Shown here in pieces: positions 6,114 to 13,984 of a stretch of 21,586 nucleotides of DNA (its first letter is position 1; each line of letters starts with the position of its first letter). This DNA comes from Prevotellaceae bacterium. Lineage in GTDB: Bacteria > Bacteroidota > Bacteroidia > Bacteroidales > UBA932. Under the pieces are notes generated by a model that worked only from the letters and a program-made list of their open reading frames with translations, was not told the DNA's origin and did not search any database. The DNA lies in assembly GCA_031287815.1 (NCBI GenBank), contig JAITSM010000057.1, positions 1 through 21,586 on the forward strand, written 5' to 3'. The position numbers and the translations under genes were made by a program.

Positions 6114-7079
6114 TTATTTTTCGTTAATGATTTTCCATACTAAGGCGGCAGCGCCCAGCACGGCCGCGTTTTTATCGTTGATTCCGGAGGGCAGCAGGGC
6201 TACTTTTCCTTTCCAGAATTTCAGCATATTTTCTTCCATCGATTTTTTCGTCGGTTCGAAAATATATTTTCCCGCCTTCGCCAGCCCGCCGAAGAGGAAA
6301 ATCGCTTCGGGGGCGGTAATCGCTACGAGGTTGGCCAGTGCGCGCCCGAGGTGTTCGCCCGTGTGGGCAAAGGCTTCAATCGCCACCGGGTCGCCATTGA
6401 TGGCCGCCGTGCAAATCATTTCGGCAGAGAGTTCGTTGAAGCTGATATTTTTCAGTTCGCTGTCGGCCACCTGGTCGGCCAGCAATTTATAGACCGTGCG
6501 CTTAATGCCGGTAGCGGAAGCATAGGTTTCCAAGCAGCCACAACGCCCGCAACCGCATTCGCGCCCGTTGGTGGTTACAATAATATGCCCCAGTTCGCCG
6601 GCAAACCCGTCATGCCCGTAGAGTAATTCCCCGTCCACAACAATCCCGCTTCCCAAGCCGGTGCCCAGCGTAATGACCGAGAAGTTTTTCATGCCTTTTG
6701 CGTCGCCGTAGATCATCTCGCCGATGGCCGCCGCGTTGGCGTCGTTGGTAAGTTTGATTGGAATGTTCGGGAACAGTACCGACAGCTTGTCGGTAAACGG
6801 CAGCACGCCTTTCCACAATAAATTGGCGGCAAATTCTATGCACCCGGTGTAGTAATTTCCGTTGGGCGCGCCGATTCCTATACCGGCCAATTCAAAGGGT
6901 TCGTTAACGGTTTCGGAAAAATTCCCGAGCGCATCGTGCAGGGCTTGCAGGTATACGTCAAAATCGGGATACTTGCGTGTGGCAAGGCTTCCTTCGGCAT
7001 AAATTTTGCCTTTGTCGTCCACCAGCCCGAACACCGAGTTGGTGCCGCCGATGTCAATGCCCGCTACTAGTTTTTTCAT
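6114..7079 (-). CDS. ROK-family sugar kinase (glucokinase or N-acetylhexosamine kinase)
   Basis: A 321-aa cytoplasmic kinase that phosphorylates a hexose or amino sugar with ATP. The phosphate-binding loop AGIDIGGTN (D9-x-G-G-T) is at the N-terminus, the catalytic region LTNDANAAAIGE follows, then GTGLGSGIVVDG, and the ROK zinc signature GH-x9-CxCGxxGCxE appears as GHIIV...CGCGRCGCLE. The C-terminal ATP-site motif FLFGGLAKAG is present. The start was set at MKKLVAGIDIG (7079), because an in-frame extension to 7151 would be encoded by the GTGAAGG word repeat. It lies between the NagB-like/PIG-L gene and a small membrane protein, suggesting hexosamine or glucose phosphorylation; substrate cannot be decided from sequence. 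Confidence 0.9.
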   Translation of the reverse strand: MKKLVAGIDIGGTNSVFGLVDDKGKIYAEGSLATRKYPDFDVYLQALHDALGNFSETVNEPFELAGIGIGAPNGNYYTGCIEFAANLLWKGVLPFTDKLSVLFPNIPIKLTNDANAAAIGEMIYGDAKGMKNFSVITLGTGLGSGIVVDGELLYGHDGFAGELGHIIVTTNGRECGCGRCGCLETYASATGIKRTVYKLLADQVADSELKNISFNELSAEMICTAAINGDPVAIEAFAHTGEHLGRALANLVAITAPEAIFLFGGLAKAGKYIFEPTKKSMEENMLKFWKGKVALLPSGINDKNAAVLGAAALVWKIINEK

Positions 7080-7082
7080 AAT

Positions 7083-7150
7083 AAAATTTATTTTTTTAGT
7101 GAAGAGTGAAGGGTGAGTGGTGAAGAGCAGGTTGGCGCCAGTACCCTTCA
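7083..7150. repeat. Word repeat with TTGGCGCCAG element in operon spacer
   Basis: The 73-nt spacer between the NagB-like and ROK genes holds GTGAAGAGTGAAGGGTGAG words, the palindromic core TGGCGCCA (7133-7140), and the inverted word CCCTTCACCC (7144-7153), which reaches the 3' end of the upstream gene. Same arrangement as at 3857 and 20414. Confidence 0.6.
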
Positions 7151-7152
7151 CC

Positions 7153-9525
7153 CTATTGCGTAAGCGTATCTTTCATATTCAGCAGCCGGCGGACAGGTTT
7201 CATATAGTCGGCAAATTCTTTATAGCTCATTGTTTTTAGATAGATAGCGCCGTATGACCGCCGTTTCATCGGGTCTTCGGATTCGTAGAAATATTCCTGC
7301 CCCATCAGCCGCGTCAGGTGTTCATACTGTTCCACCCATACGCGTTGCGCCAGTTCGCTGAAGCTGCCGTCGTATTCATAGCTCGGGAACGACGCCGAGC
7401 GCTGGCTCAGGAAGCAGGCATTAAACATATTGTGCAGCACCGCAAAAGAATTAAGCGAAATAGGCACAATCATATTTACCTCATGAATTTTAAACCGCGA
7501 CCAGACATTGCGGTAGCCCCATATTTGCAGCGGGATTTCGGGATGTTCGGCGGCATATTTATCGATCGCTTCGCTCAATGCAATAAGTGTTTTAAAATGC
7601 GTATCCGGGCCACTGCCTTCCGGGTCGAGCGCCAGCGTGATCACGGTCGGGCGAATCGTTTGCAGCAGGTTCAGTATCGGCACCACGTCTTTCGTCTGGT
7701 CGGGATACTGCGGGAAAATATCGGCGGTGTAGAACGGCAACCGCAGGTGATGCACCCTGTCTTTGCCGATACCGAAATGCGCCCATACCAGTTCCGCTTC
7801 AAATTCGCGCAGCCAGCCTTTGAAAACCTGAATCATTTCCGGCTCCCGCCGCCCGGCTTGCAGCTGGTTGATAAGCGTGATGTTTTCATGAATAAAATTG
7901 CGCACTGTTTCTACATTTCCGGTGCCCAAATGAATGGCGATATTGCGCGCCAAACGCGCACTGACGAACAGCGACTGCGTATCCTTATCCTGGTGGGCGA
8001 TGCCCTGCAGGTAGCCGGTGATGTCGTCCTGCGCGCCGTCGGCGAGGAACAAATGTTTATAGCCGATAAAATAATCCAGCCGGCCGCAGTCAATGTTTTT
8101 CCCCAGCGCTTCAAAGCAGAAACGCAGATAATCGTTGGTTACCGACGTAAAGCCGCTGGTGCAATACACAAAATGATTTTCATTCTCTTTGGAACGCACC
8201 AGGTGGTGCAGCAGCGGGAAATACGCCAGTTCAATATCATCGTGGTGCGGCCCTGTGTGCAGGAAACGTTGGTTTTTTAACCCTTCCAGCCCCTTTGCTA
8301 TTTTTGTATCTATGGCGGCAAAAGTATCGGACAATAACTTATCGGCCGGTTGCCCGCTGATAGTTTGGGCGAGCTGCAGTTTTTCACTTTCCGCCTGTAC
8401 CTTTGCCGGCACATTTTTCAATTCGGCATGATGTTCCAGGCAGGCGTCCACGACCAATTTCTGCGGATATCCCGGCGCTAAAATCTCTTTTTTATACAGC
8501 GATTCCACCACCTTCGACGATAACTTCAATTCAGTAGTAGCGCTTCTGGTGATAAAGAAACGCGCGTTCGGCAATTTCTGCAACACCGTGGCGGGATAAA
8601 GCAACTGCGCCGGCTGCTGGATAGCGTTGGCCGTCACCTGCGATTTCGATTGCCCCGCAGCCATGATAACCGCTACCGTATCCGGATTATAGGTAATCGT
8701 TTCCAAACCCATAGTGATTACCGCTTTTTTACGCACCAGCTCAATCCCCCCCAAATCGGTAGCTGCCGTAGCCTGCGTTTCATAGTTGATACCCGTGAGC
8801 CGGGTATGCGAATAATGGCTGGAGCCTGCCACATTAAATGCAATATGCCCGTCCGGGCCAATACCGCCCAAAAAGAACCCGATACCGCCCAAATCCCTTA
8901 TCTCCGCTTCGTATGACTGGCAAAACTCATCGAATAGCCGGATAGCCCGCTGCCGGTGAATTTCCACTTCAGCCGTCGGCTTTTGAATACGCAACGAAAG
9001 ATCGATGCCCTCTGCAAAAAGCTCTTCCAACGATTGCACATTCCCCAGTATACGCTTTTGTTCATCGTTTAGATAATTCGTATTTATCAACCGTGTTTTA
9101 GCGGGGTCAAACCCGAAATTATCAAGATAAAATTTCTTAACGAAATGCAGGAACGAACGCTCATGCTCGGGATTTATCGGGAAAAACTCATCCAGCTGAA
9201 AAAAATAAAGCGAACGGAAATCGGGCTTTTTACCTTTCAGCCCCACTTTTTCCAGCAGGCCGCCTTGCGTTTCTTTTTCCCAGTTTGCCAGGTAATACTG
9301 CATCCACTTGATAAAAAACTCCGGCGTTTTTCCGGTAGGCAGCGCCACCACCCCGCCCGGGTTGAGGCACACCCATTCCAGAAACCGCAACGCTGTCAGT
9401 TGCCCCAGGACAATATAATTGTCCACCGTAATAGTTGGTATTTTGCGCAACTCCGCGCTTTCTTCGTGATAGACATCCGATGAACGGAAATATTCTTCCA
9501 CTAAACTTTTTGTAACGTATTTCAT
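7153..9525 (-). CDS. NagB-like isomerase/deaminase domain fused to a PIG-L (LmbE-like) deacetylase domain
   Basis: A 790-aa two-domain protein of a type known in Bacteroidetes, often annotated glucosamine-6-phosphate deaminase-like. The N-terminal NagB/6-phosphogluconolactonase domain (about 35-345) shows LPTGKTPEFF, the FFQLDEFF motif (D112, equivalent to the catalytic Asp72 region of E. coli NagB) and GGIGPDGHIAF (D225, H227). The position of E. coli Glu148, part of the Asp-His-Glu triad, is Val232 here, so the normal deaminase mechanism may be changed. The C-terminal PIG-L-like domain (about 415-700) has GPHHDDIELAYFP (H427, H428, D429, D430), the zinc site of LmbE-type deacetylases. Fusion with a deacetylase and position before a ROK kinase suggest work on N-acetylhexosamine compounds; exact reaction unknown. 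Confidence 0.88.
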   Translation of the reverse strand: MKYVTKSLVEEYFRSSDVYHEESAELRKIPTITVDNYIVLGQLTALRFLEWVCLNPGGVVALPTGKTPEFFIKWMQYYLANWEKETQGGLLEKVGLKGKKPDFRSLYFFQLDEFFPINPEHERSFLHFVKKFYLDNFGFDPAKTRLINTNYLNDEQKRILGNVQSLEELFAEGIDLSLRIQKPTAEVEIHRQRAIRLFDEFCQSYEAEIRDLGGIGFFLGGIGPDGHIAFNVAGSSHYSHTRLTGINYETQATAATDLGGIELVRKKAVITMGLETITYNPDTVAVIMAAGQSKSQVTANAIQQPAQLLYPATVLQKLPNARFFITRSATTELKLSSKVVESLYKKEILAPGYPQKLVVDACLEHHAELKNVPAKVQAESEKLQLAQTISGQPADKLLSDTFAAIDTKIAKGLEGLKNQRFLHTGPHHDDIELAYFPLLHHLVRSKENENHFVYCTSGFTSVTNDYLRFCFEALGKNIDCGRLDYFIGYKHLFLADGAQDDITGYLQGIAHQDKDTQSLFVSARLARNIAIHLGTGNVETVRNFIHENITLINQLQAGRREPEMIQVFKGWLREFEAELVWAHFGIGKDRVHHLRLPFYTADIFPQYPDQTKDVVPILNLLQTIRPTVITLALDPEGSGPDTHFKTLIALSEAIDKYAAEHPEIPLQIWGYRNVWSRFKIHEVNMIVPISLNSFAVLHNMFNACFLSQRSASFPSYEYDGSFSELAQRVWVEQYEHLTRLMGQEYFYESEDPMKRRSYGAIYLKTMSYKEFADYMKPVRRLLNMKDTLTQ

Positions 9526-9562
9526 ACTATTTTTAAATTAGATATTTTCTTGAAAAACCGTG

Positions 9563-9570
9563 CAAATATA
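9563..9570 (-). promoter_or_regulatory. -7 element of the NagB-like/ROK operon
   Basis: TATATTTG on the minus strand, 37 nt before the ATG at 9525, is a full TAnnTTTG match. The -33 position falls in the GCGATTTGCGATTTGTGAT word repeat (9581-9612) and has no clear TTTG. Confidence 0.6.
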
Positions 9571-9580
9571 CAAAAATAAT

Positions 9581-9662
9581 TGCGATTTGCGATTTGTGAT
9601 TCGCGATATGCGAGGTAGCTGGCGCCAGCATTCATAATTTATAATTTATAATTCATAATTAA
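9581..9662. repeat. Two different word repeats joined by GCTGGCGCCAGC
   Basis: Left block: GCGATTTGCGATTTGTGATT-type words. Centre: perfect GCTGGCGCCAGC (9618-9629). Right block: ATTCATAATTTATAATTTAT-type words. No coding capacity. Same arrangement as the other GGCGCC-centred blocks of this window. Confidence 0.65.
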
Positions 9663-9670
9663 AAGACATT

Positions 9671-9903
9671 TTCCATTAACTAAGCCCGTAGGGCTTGAAT
9701 TTTCATAACCCCATGCAAGTGAAGCGGAGCGTAACGTAGCATGGGGGCTATATGCACTCCCTGCCATTCGCGCGGAGCACTGTCCGTGCATAGCGGAAAG
9801 CCAGTGCGCCGCGCGAAAGGCGCAGGCATTCTTTGTACCGCAGGCTGCGCTGCACTGGCCTGCGGTTATGAAAATCCGGCGTTTCACGCCGTTTCTAATG
9901 GAG
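9671..9903. repeat. Multi-arm foldback element, about 230 bp
   Basis: A nested set of inverted repeats: outer CCATTA (9673-9678)/TAATGG (9896-9901); ATTTTCATAACC (9699-9710)/GGTTATGAAAAT (9864-9875), perfect over 12 bp; and arms AAGCCC/GGGCTT (9682-9696), CCCCATGC/GCATGGGG (9709-9746), a 14-bp arm with one mismatch CGCGCGGAGCACTG/CAGTGCGCCGCGCG (9769-9815), ACCGCAGGC/GCCTGCGGT (9837-9866) and CGGCG/CGCCG (9877-9891). It carries no credible gene. It looks like a MITE or foldback element, higher in GC than its surroundings. It ends about 50 bp before the leader promoter. Confidence 0.65.
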
Positions 9904-9952
9904 AATGGGCTAACGCCAAAACCACCTTACGAAAAAACATTTTCAAAAATAG

Positions 9953-9982
9953 TTGCAATTAAAAAATAAAGTAATATATTTG
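9953..9982 (+). promoter_or_regulatory. Promoter of the FISUMP-domain gene
   Basis: -33 TTGC (9953-9956), 18 nt, -7 TATATTTG (9975-9982), identical in both boxes and in spacing to the promoter at 737-766 on the other strand. Predicted start near 9989, giving a leader of about 535 nt. Confidence 0.75.
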
Positions 9983-9993
9983 CAGCGCTATTA

Positions 9994-10005
9994 TGCTCTT
10001 TTACA
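9994..10005 (+). promoter_or_regulatory. boxA-like antitermination site
   Basis: TGCTCTTTTACA, 11 nt after the -7 element, matches rRNA boxA TGCTCTTTAACA at 11 of 12 positions. Counterpart of the site at 712-723, which differs from it at one base of the 12. Confidence 0.6.
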
Positions 10006-10205
10006 TTTTGAGAAAATATTCCATTTGTTGGAAATCTTGACAATTTTTGTGCATTGGAGAATTAAATGAAATCACACGTAGAATGCGTGGGTTTTACTTA
10101 TCCCAATGCAAGGTAGTCAAGAACCTCAACAAATGATAAGTATTACCCACGTTCCGTTTATATTTGAAAATTTACTATACAAATAAAACCGAAACGTTGA
10201 AAATC

Positions 10206-10281
10206 GGCAGCGAATAAAAAATCGTAGCAAGGGGTTGTTTATGTAGAAAAAGTTTGTGTTTGGAAATAACCCCAATGCTGC
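10206..10281 (+). promoter_or_regulatory. Conserved leader hairpin module, copy 2
   Basis: Begins GGCAGCGAATAAAAAATC, continues AGCAAGGGGTTGTTT, has AAAGTTTGTGTTTGG in the loop and ends AAATAACCCCAATGCTGCG. Stem GGGGTT/AACCCC plus GTAGCA/TGCTGC (with G-U). Nearly word for word the module at 361-439. Confidence 0.6.
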
Positions 10282-10343
10282 GAAAAAAGAACATAGATAA
10301 AAGAACATGGACTTATAGAACATAGACAAATGAACAACTAACA

Positions 10344-10491
10344 CCGTCCCGTCAGGGACGGAATATGAAAAGGGATAACAATAAAAAAAGATGCATTTAT
10401 GTGAAGAGATAACCATCACATTTCGTCCCTCACGGGACGACGGCGGCGGAATAATCATCGTTTCTACCAACATTCCGTCCCAGGGGACGAA
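10344..10491. repeat. Three REP-like GTCCC/GGGAC hairpins
   Basis: Hairpins at 10344-10361 (CCGTCCC-GTCA-GGGACGG), 10423-10440 (TCGTCCC-TCAC-GGGACGA) and 10476-10489 (CGTCCC-AG-GGGACG) share one core within 150 bp. They resemble short interspersed palindromes moved by REP-associated IS200-like transposases; no such transposase is in the window. They lie in the leader just upstream of the ATG and are absent from copy 1. Confidence 0.55.
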
Positions 10492-10523
10492 TTTAATGAA
10501 CATAAACCTCAAATAATAATAGT

Positions 10524-11714
10524 ATGAAAAAATTTTTCTTTCTTCTCGCCATGCTGACAAGCGTGGCAGCAAGCGCACAGGTAACGCATGTGGAGCCTGT
10601 CGGCGCAGATTACACAAACCAAACCGTGATTTTCCGCGTATGGTGGAACGCCGGCTCGCGTGATGCCACGCACCTTTCCAAAGTGTGGGTGTGGGTAGAT
10701 TACATCGAAATCAATAACAATAACACGACAAGTGGGAATACATGGACACGTGCAGCCGTTTCGGCTGCATCGCCTACGGCCTCCATTTCGTACGACGGCA
10801 GCAACCGACAAGGATTTTGGTTGCAAGGTAACAGCGGCAGTTATAGCGCTACCGTTACTGTCCGATTAAACATTACCGAAAGTAATTTTGATTGGTGCGC
10901 TTACGTTTCCGACTATCCGCCGAATGTAACGGCGAACAGTGGCGTTTATACTTTGCGCGGCACGCCACCGTTTACATTAACAGCTTCTAATGGAGCAATC
11001 CAACCGGTAACCGGAACAACGCTTACTATTTCGGCATTGACCATTACGCCTGTTACCATCAGAGATAAAACAGCATGTCCGGGCGTTTTTTGTAAGTACA
11101 CCGGCAGCGATTTATTGATTGACGCTTCGCACCTTTGCCAACAGCGTAGCAGTGGCGCGCAGAACTGGGAAGCGTGGATAAAAGATAACAGGGATGAGGA
11201 ATTATATAGAATTGTTTTGATGCCTGACAATAAATGGTGGTTGGCGCAAAATGTAAAATACGCTAAAACTGGTACACAACCTTCATGGTGCACAAAAAAT
11301 GAATGCGGTAGATATTATACACGAGCACAAGCAAGGGATGCATGGGGCGGCACAAGTGGAACAGGCGCTAATAAACAGGGTGTTTGTCCAAATGGGTGGT
11401 ATTTACCATTGTTAAACAATTATAAACAAATTCTAAGCTCGTATTCCAATTCACAAGCCGACCAATGCAAAATTCTTACACCATACGATAGCAAGTGCCC
11501 TCGTGATGATTACTACGGTCTCGCCAGTCTAAAGACTCTAACATATTGGGGTGATTATAACGCAGCTTCAGGAGAAGATTATTATGTAAATGATGGCAAT
11601 CCGTCTAGGATAACAATCAATGATGCGTCAGGAGCTGGTATGCATGACTGCGGTTATAGTTGGTCAAGCGATGTGTCTGATGTGGTTTTAGTCCGTTGCA
11701 TTCGCCTACTGTAG
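10524..11714 (+). CDS. Secreted FISUMP-domain protein, 396 aa
   Basis: Signal peptide MKKFFFLLAMLTSVAASAQ with an ASA/Q cleavage site. The first region (about 20-170) is beta-rich with no family I recognise; its start (VEPVGADYTNQTVIFRVWWN) resembles that of the partial protein at 1-150. From about residue 205 the C-terminal part fits the Fibrobacter succinogenes major paralogous (FISUMP) domain: YRIVLMPDNKWWLAQNVKY, then GRYYTRAQARDAW, CPNGWYLPLLNNYKQI, and the usual end WSSDVSDVVLVRCIRLL. Function of the domain is unknown; it is common in surface or secreted proteins of Bacteroidetes and Fibrobacteres. The gene sits alone behind the boxA leader and is followed 14 nt after its stop by a 42-bp tandem array. 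Confidence 0.82.
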   Translation: MKKFFFLLAMLTSVAASAQVTHVEPVGADYTNQTVIFRVWWNAGSRDATHLSKVWVWVDYIEINNNNTTSGNTWTRAAVSAASPTASISYDGSNRQGFWLQGNSGSYSATVTVRLNITESNFDWCAYVSDYPPNVTANSGVYTLRGTPPFTLTASNGAIQPVTGTTLTISALTITPVTIRDKTACPGVFCKYTGSDLLIDASHLCQQRSSGAQNWEAWIKDNRDEELYRIVLMPDNKWWLAQNVKYAKTGTQPSWCTKNECGRYYTRAQARDAWGGTSGTGANKQGVCPNGWYLPLLNNYKQILSSYSNSQADQCKILTPYDSKCPRDDYYGLASLKTLTYWGDYNAASGEDYYVNDGNPSRITINDASGAGMHDCGYSWSSDVSDVVLVRCIRLL

Positions 11715-11728
11715 TTTTTATCGGCGGC

Positions 11729-11976
11729 GCTTCCAGTACGTACTGAAACCCCCAACGAGGGCTTCGGTGCACTTCCAGTAGACTTGGAAACCCTCCCGAA
11801 GGGCTTCGGCACACTTCCAGTAGACTTGGAAACCCTCCAGAAGGGCTTCGGCCCCCTTCCAGTAGACTTGGAAACCGCCCCGAAGGGCTTCGGCGCACTT
11901 CCAGTAGACTTGGAAACCCTCCCGAAGGGCTTCGGTGCACTTCCAGTAGACTTGGAAACCCTCCCGAAGGGCTCGG
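11729..11976. repeat. 42-bp tandem array, six units
   Basis: Units start at 11729, 11771, 11813, 11855, 11897 and 11939 (last one short). Each has two 21-bp halves, each with a dyad: CTTCCAGTAGACTTGGAA (TTCCA/TGGAA) and CCGAAGGGCTTCGG. Unit 1 is the most diverged and unit 6 loses a T in CTTCGG. The period is a multiple of three, so the array is open in several frames on both strands, but the predicted 14-residue peptide repeats have no start or partner suggesting a real gene. There is no spacer diversity, so it is not a CRISPR. Confidence 0.85.
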
Positions 11977-11997
11977 AGCGAATGGGAATGGAGAATA

Positions 11998-12029
11998 GAG
12001 AATGCCTCCCGGGGCGCAAGCCCATTCTC
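11998..12029 (+). terminator. Hairpin after the array, possible weak terminator
   Basis: GAGAATG (11998-12004) pairs perfectly with CATTCTC (12023-12029) around CCTCCCGGGGCGCAAGCC, and AT-rich sequence follows. It could end transcription from the FISUMP gene, but there is no true T-tract. The GGAATGGAGAATAGAGAATG words before it match those at 20353-20452. Confidence 0.35.
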
Positions 12030-12049
12030 AAGGATATATATTTAATAAT

Positions 12050-12080
12050 TTTGTATGTATGATAAAATAAGCTACATTTG
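12050..12080 (+). promoter_or_regulatory. Promoter of the DUF4153 gene
   Basis: -33 TTTG (12050-12053), 19 nt, -7 TACATTTG (12073-12080). The leader to the ATG at 12123 is about 35 nt. Confidence 0.7.
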
Positions 12081-12122
12081 CAAAAATAGAATTGGGTACA
12101 CCCTTCAACTAAAATCACCGCT

Positions 12123-13886
12123 ATGAAAAAAATAAACTGGTCGCTTATCCTGGCGCGAATGAAGGAAATCGTTTTGCGTTTTCCTGTTGCTACGCTTTGT
12201 TGTGTGGCGCTTTTTATAATAGAAATATTGATTATTGACGGAAATCACCTTGACTCGCAAGACGATTTTTCCTTTAAGCTGAATTTATTGCTCCCATTGG
12301 GTTTTATATCGGCGGTGGCCTTGCGCCTTTTTACGGAAGACCTTAACCGGCAAGATTGGCGCAGCTATGCCGATTTGCTGGTTATTCCCCCGCTGGCGCT
12401 GTATTATTCCCTGTTGCCCGGCCCGCGTGATTTCTCTTCCGTTGACCTTACTTACTACGTCGTCCTTTGCCTGGTTTCCATAACCGGGGTATGCGTAGCC
12501 CCCTATCGCAGCCTTTCAAAACCTTCGCTCTTCTGGAAGTATATTATAGGAATCGGGTGGAGGTATTTATTTTCCGTTATCTGCGCAGGGGTCTTTTTGG
12601 CTGGCCTTTGCTTAGCATTGCTTACTATTGACACCTTATTCAACGTACCTATCAAAGAAGAATGGTATTTGTATTTAATCTGTTTTGTCGGCATTTTATT
12701 TGCCCCGCTGTTCTTCACTGCCGGTATACCTGTCTTATCGCAATTTGTAGGGAAGCAAGATAAAAACTATACCATATTGCGCGTGTTCGGGCAATATATC
12801 CTTTTGCCTGTCCTGGCCCTGTACTTGCTGATTTTTTATGCTTATGGGCTGAAAATCCTTGTGACATGGCAACTGCCCGATGGCATGGTCGGCTGGATGA
12901 CGATTTGTTACTCGGCCGCCGGCTTACTCGTTTATTTCTTATTGCACCATTTTTACCTGACGAAAGCCACTAAAATAGCCACGCTCTTTGGCCGGTACTT
13001 TTTCTATTCGGAATTGCCGGTACTTGCGCTGTTATTTGTAGCTGCTTTCCGCCGCACTGCCGACTATGGGATTACCGAAAACCGCTATTTCCTGTGGGCA
13101 GGCGCTTTTTGGCTGTTGGGCATTTCGCTGTACATGATTTTTACCAAAGGAAAAACATTTCGCCCTATACTTGTTTCCCTGTCCTGCGCGGCCGTGCTAT
13201 CTGTAGTGGGGCCGTGGAATGTATTTAATGTATCGGAATATTCACAAATGCACCGCCTGAAAAAACTGCTGGCCAAACAGGAATACCCGAAGGAAGGGAA
13301 ACCGCTCGACGAAGGGCAAATTCACCAAGCACAGGTAGACTACCGGCAAATACAGGGAATTATAAAGTATTTTGACAAAAAAGAGAAACCGCTCCCCTCT
13401 GGCATTGACAGCCTCTGCAAAGCGTATGAAGAGCGCTACGAAACCTGCCGCATGGAATATCGGGAGGAGGAGGAAGTAGCGAAATATACCTACTTTGAAA
13501 TAGAGACAAAAGAAGCGCAACCCTTTGAAATTACCGGCTACGACAGAATGTATTATTTCCGCTACTGGAGCAGCGATGCGAATCAGGAAACCCTTTCCGC
13601 AGAAGACGCGACGCTTGCCGTCAAAATAAAAGCAAGGCCCAACGACGCTATTGAAATCTATCATTACGGCGTATTATCAACCTCCATTTCCCTTCCGGAC
13701 GCCGTCCGGCAGATAGCAGGCATTAGTTGGAAGGATATTTCCTATTATGATATGGTCGCAGATAAGCAGCGTATAACCATAGATTCAAAATATGCTGTTA
13801 TTTTCACTGAAATAAATGGCTACCTTGACAAGCAGTCGCTGAATATACAATCTGCCAGGATGTATATTTTAGAGAAAAACAAATGA
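12123..13886 (+). CDS. DUF4153-type integral membrane protein, 587 aa
   Basis: The first ~375 residues hold about ten to twelve hydrophobic helices, for example VATLCCVALFIIEILII, LFSVICAGVFLAGLCLALL, YLICFVGILFAPLFFTAGI and ILLPVLALYLLIFYAYGLKI; the remaining ~210 residues are soluble, with charged stretches (MHRLKKLLAKQEYPKEGK and later YREEEEVAKYTYFE). This layout and the motif around FAPLFFTAGIPVLSQF agree with DUF4153 proteins of Bacteroidetes, whose function is unknown. It has its own promoter and no terminator hairpin is obvious after it. The following gene has a separate promoter. Confidence is high for the gene and moderate for the family. Confidence 0.8.
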   Translation: MKKINWSLILARMKEIVLRFPVATLCCVALFIIEILIIDGNHLDSQDDFSFKLNLLLPLGFISAVALRLFTEDLNRQDWRSYADLLVIPPLALYYSLLPGPRDFSSVDLTYYVVLCLVSITGVCVAPYRSLSKPSLFWKYIIGIGWRYLFSVICAGVFLAGLCLALLTIDTLFNVPIKEEWYLYLICFVGILFAPLFFTAGIPVLSQFVGKQDKNYTILRVFGQYILLPVLALYLLIFYAYGLKILVTWQLPDGMVGWMTICYSAAGLLVYFLLHHFYLTKATKIATLFGRYFFYSELPVLALLFVAAFRRTADYGITENRYFLWAGAFWLLGISLYMIFTKGKTFRPILVSLSCAAVLSVVGPWNVFNVSEYSQMHRLKKLLAKQEYPKEGKPLDEGQIHQAQVDYRQIQGIIKYFDKKEKPLPSGIDSLCKAYEERYETCRMEYREEEEVAKYTYFEIETKEAQPFEITGYDRMYYFRYWSSDANQETLSAEDATLAVKIKARPNDAIEIYHYGVLSTSISLPDAVRQIAGISWKDISYYDMVADKQRITIDSKYAVIFTEINGYLDKQSLNIQSARMYILEKNK

Positions 13887-13922
13887 TGCGAAATTTCTTT
13901 TTATAGGTGGTTTAAAAATAAA

Positions 13923-13954
13923 TTTGGTTTATATTATAAATTTGTTTACCTTTG
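13923..13954 (+). promoter_or_regulatory. Promoter with palindromic site, membrane protein/regulator operon
   Basis: -33 TTTG (13923-13926), 20 nt, -7 TACCTTTG (13947-13954). Within the spacer lies TTTATATTATAAA (13928-13940), the exact reverse complement of the site at 14932-14944 before the receptor gene. The -7 box excludes the in-frame ATG at 13952 and supports the start at 13985. Confidence 0.68.
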
Positions 13955-13984
13955 CGGCATAAATTATTTTTTAAACTAAAAACT

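Larger units (their letters stand above)
10006..10523 (+). promoter_or_regulatory. Long structured 5' leader (copy 2)
   Basis: Non-coding transcribed leader between boxA and the ATG. It holds a long hairpin with arms GCGTGGGTTTTACTTATC (10085-10102) and GATAAGTATTACCCACGT (10135-10152) enclosing AGGT/ACCT; a second stem CGTTCCGTTTATATTT/AAATAAAACCGAAACG (10150-10196); the conserved module at 10206-10281; AGAACATRGA words at 10287-10330; and three REP-like hairpins (10344-10491). Order of boxA, long hairpin and conserved module is the same as in copy 1 although the sequences of the long hairpins differ. Confidence 0.6.

Noticed and set aside
7080..7151. N-terminal extension of the ROK kinase (start at 7151)
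   Set aside because: The extra 24 residues come from a word repeat, and the family N-terminus begins exactly at the ATG at 7079.
9639..9962. Small ORFs across the foldback element
   Set aside because: They are translations of inverted-repeat arms on both strands, with no family resemblance.
10524..11714. Target protein of a diversity-generating retroelement
   Set aside because: The C-terminus has a FISUMP fold that can be such a target, but no reverse transcriptase, template repeat or matching variable repeat is in the window.
11729..11976. CRISPR array
   Set aside because: Units are contiguous 42-bp repeats with no variable spacers, and no cas genes are nearby. The same applies to 21063-21350.
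11654..12118. Repeat proteins encoded by the 42-bp array (either strand)
   Set aside because: Frames are open only because 42 is a multiple of three; competing frames are equally open, and no signal, domain or promoter supports any of them.
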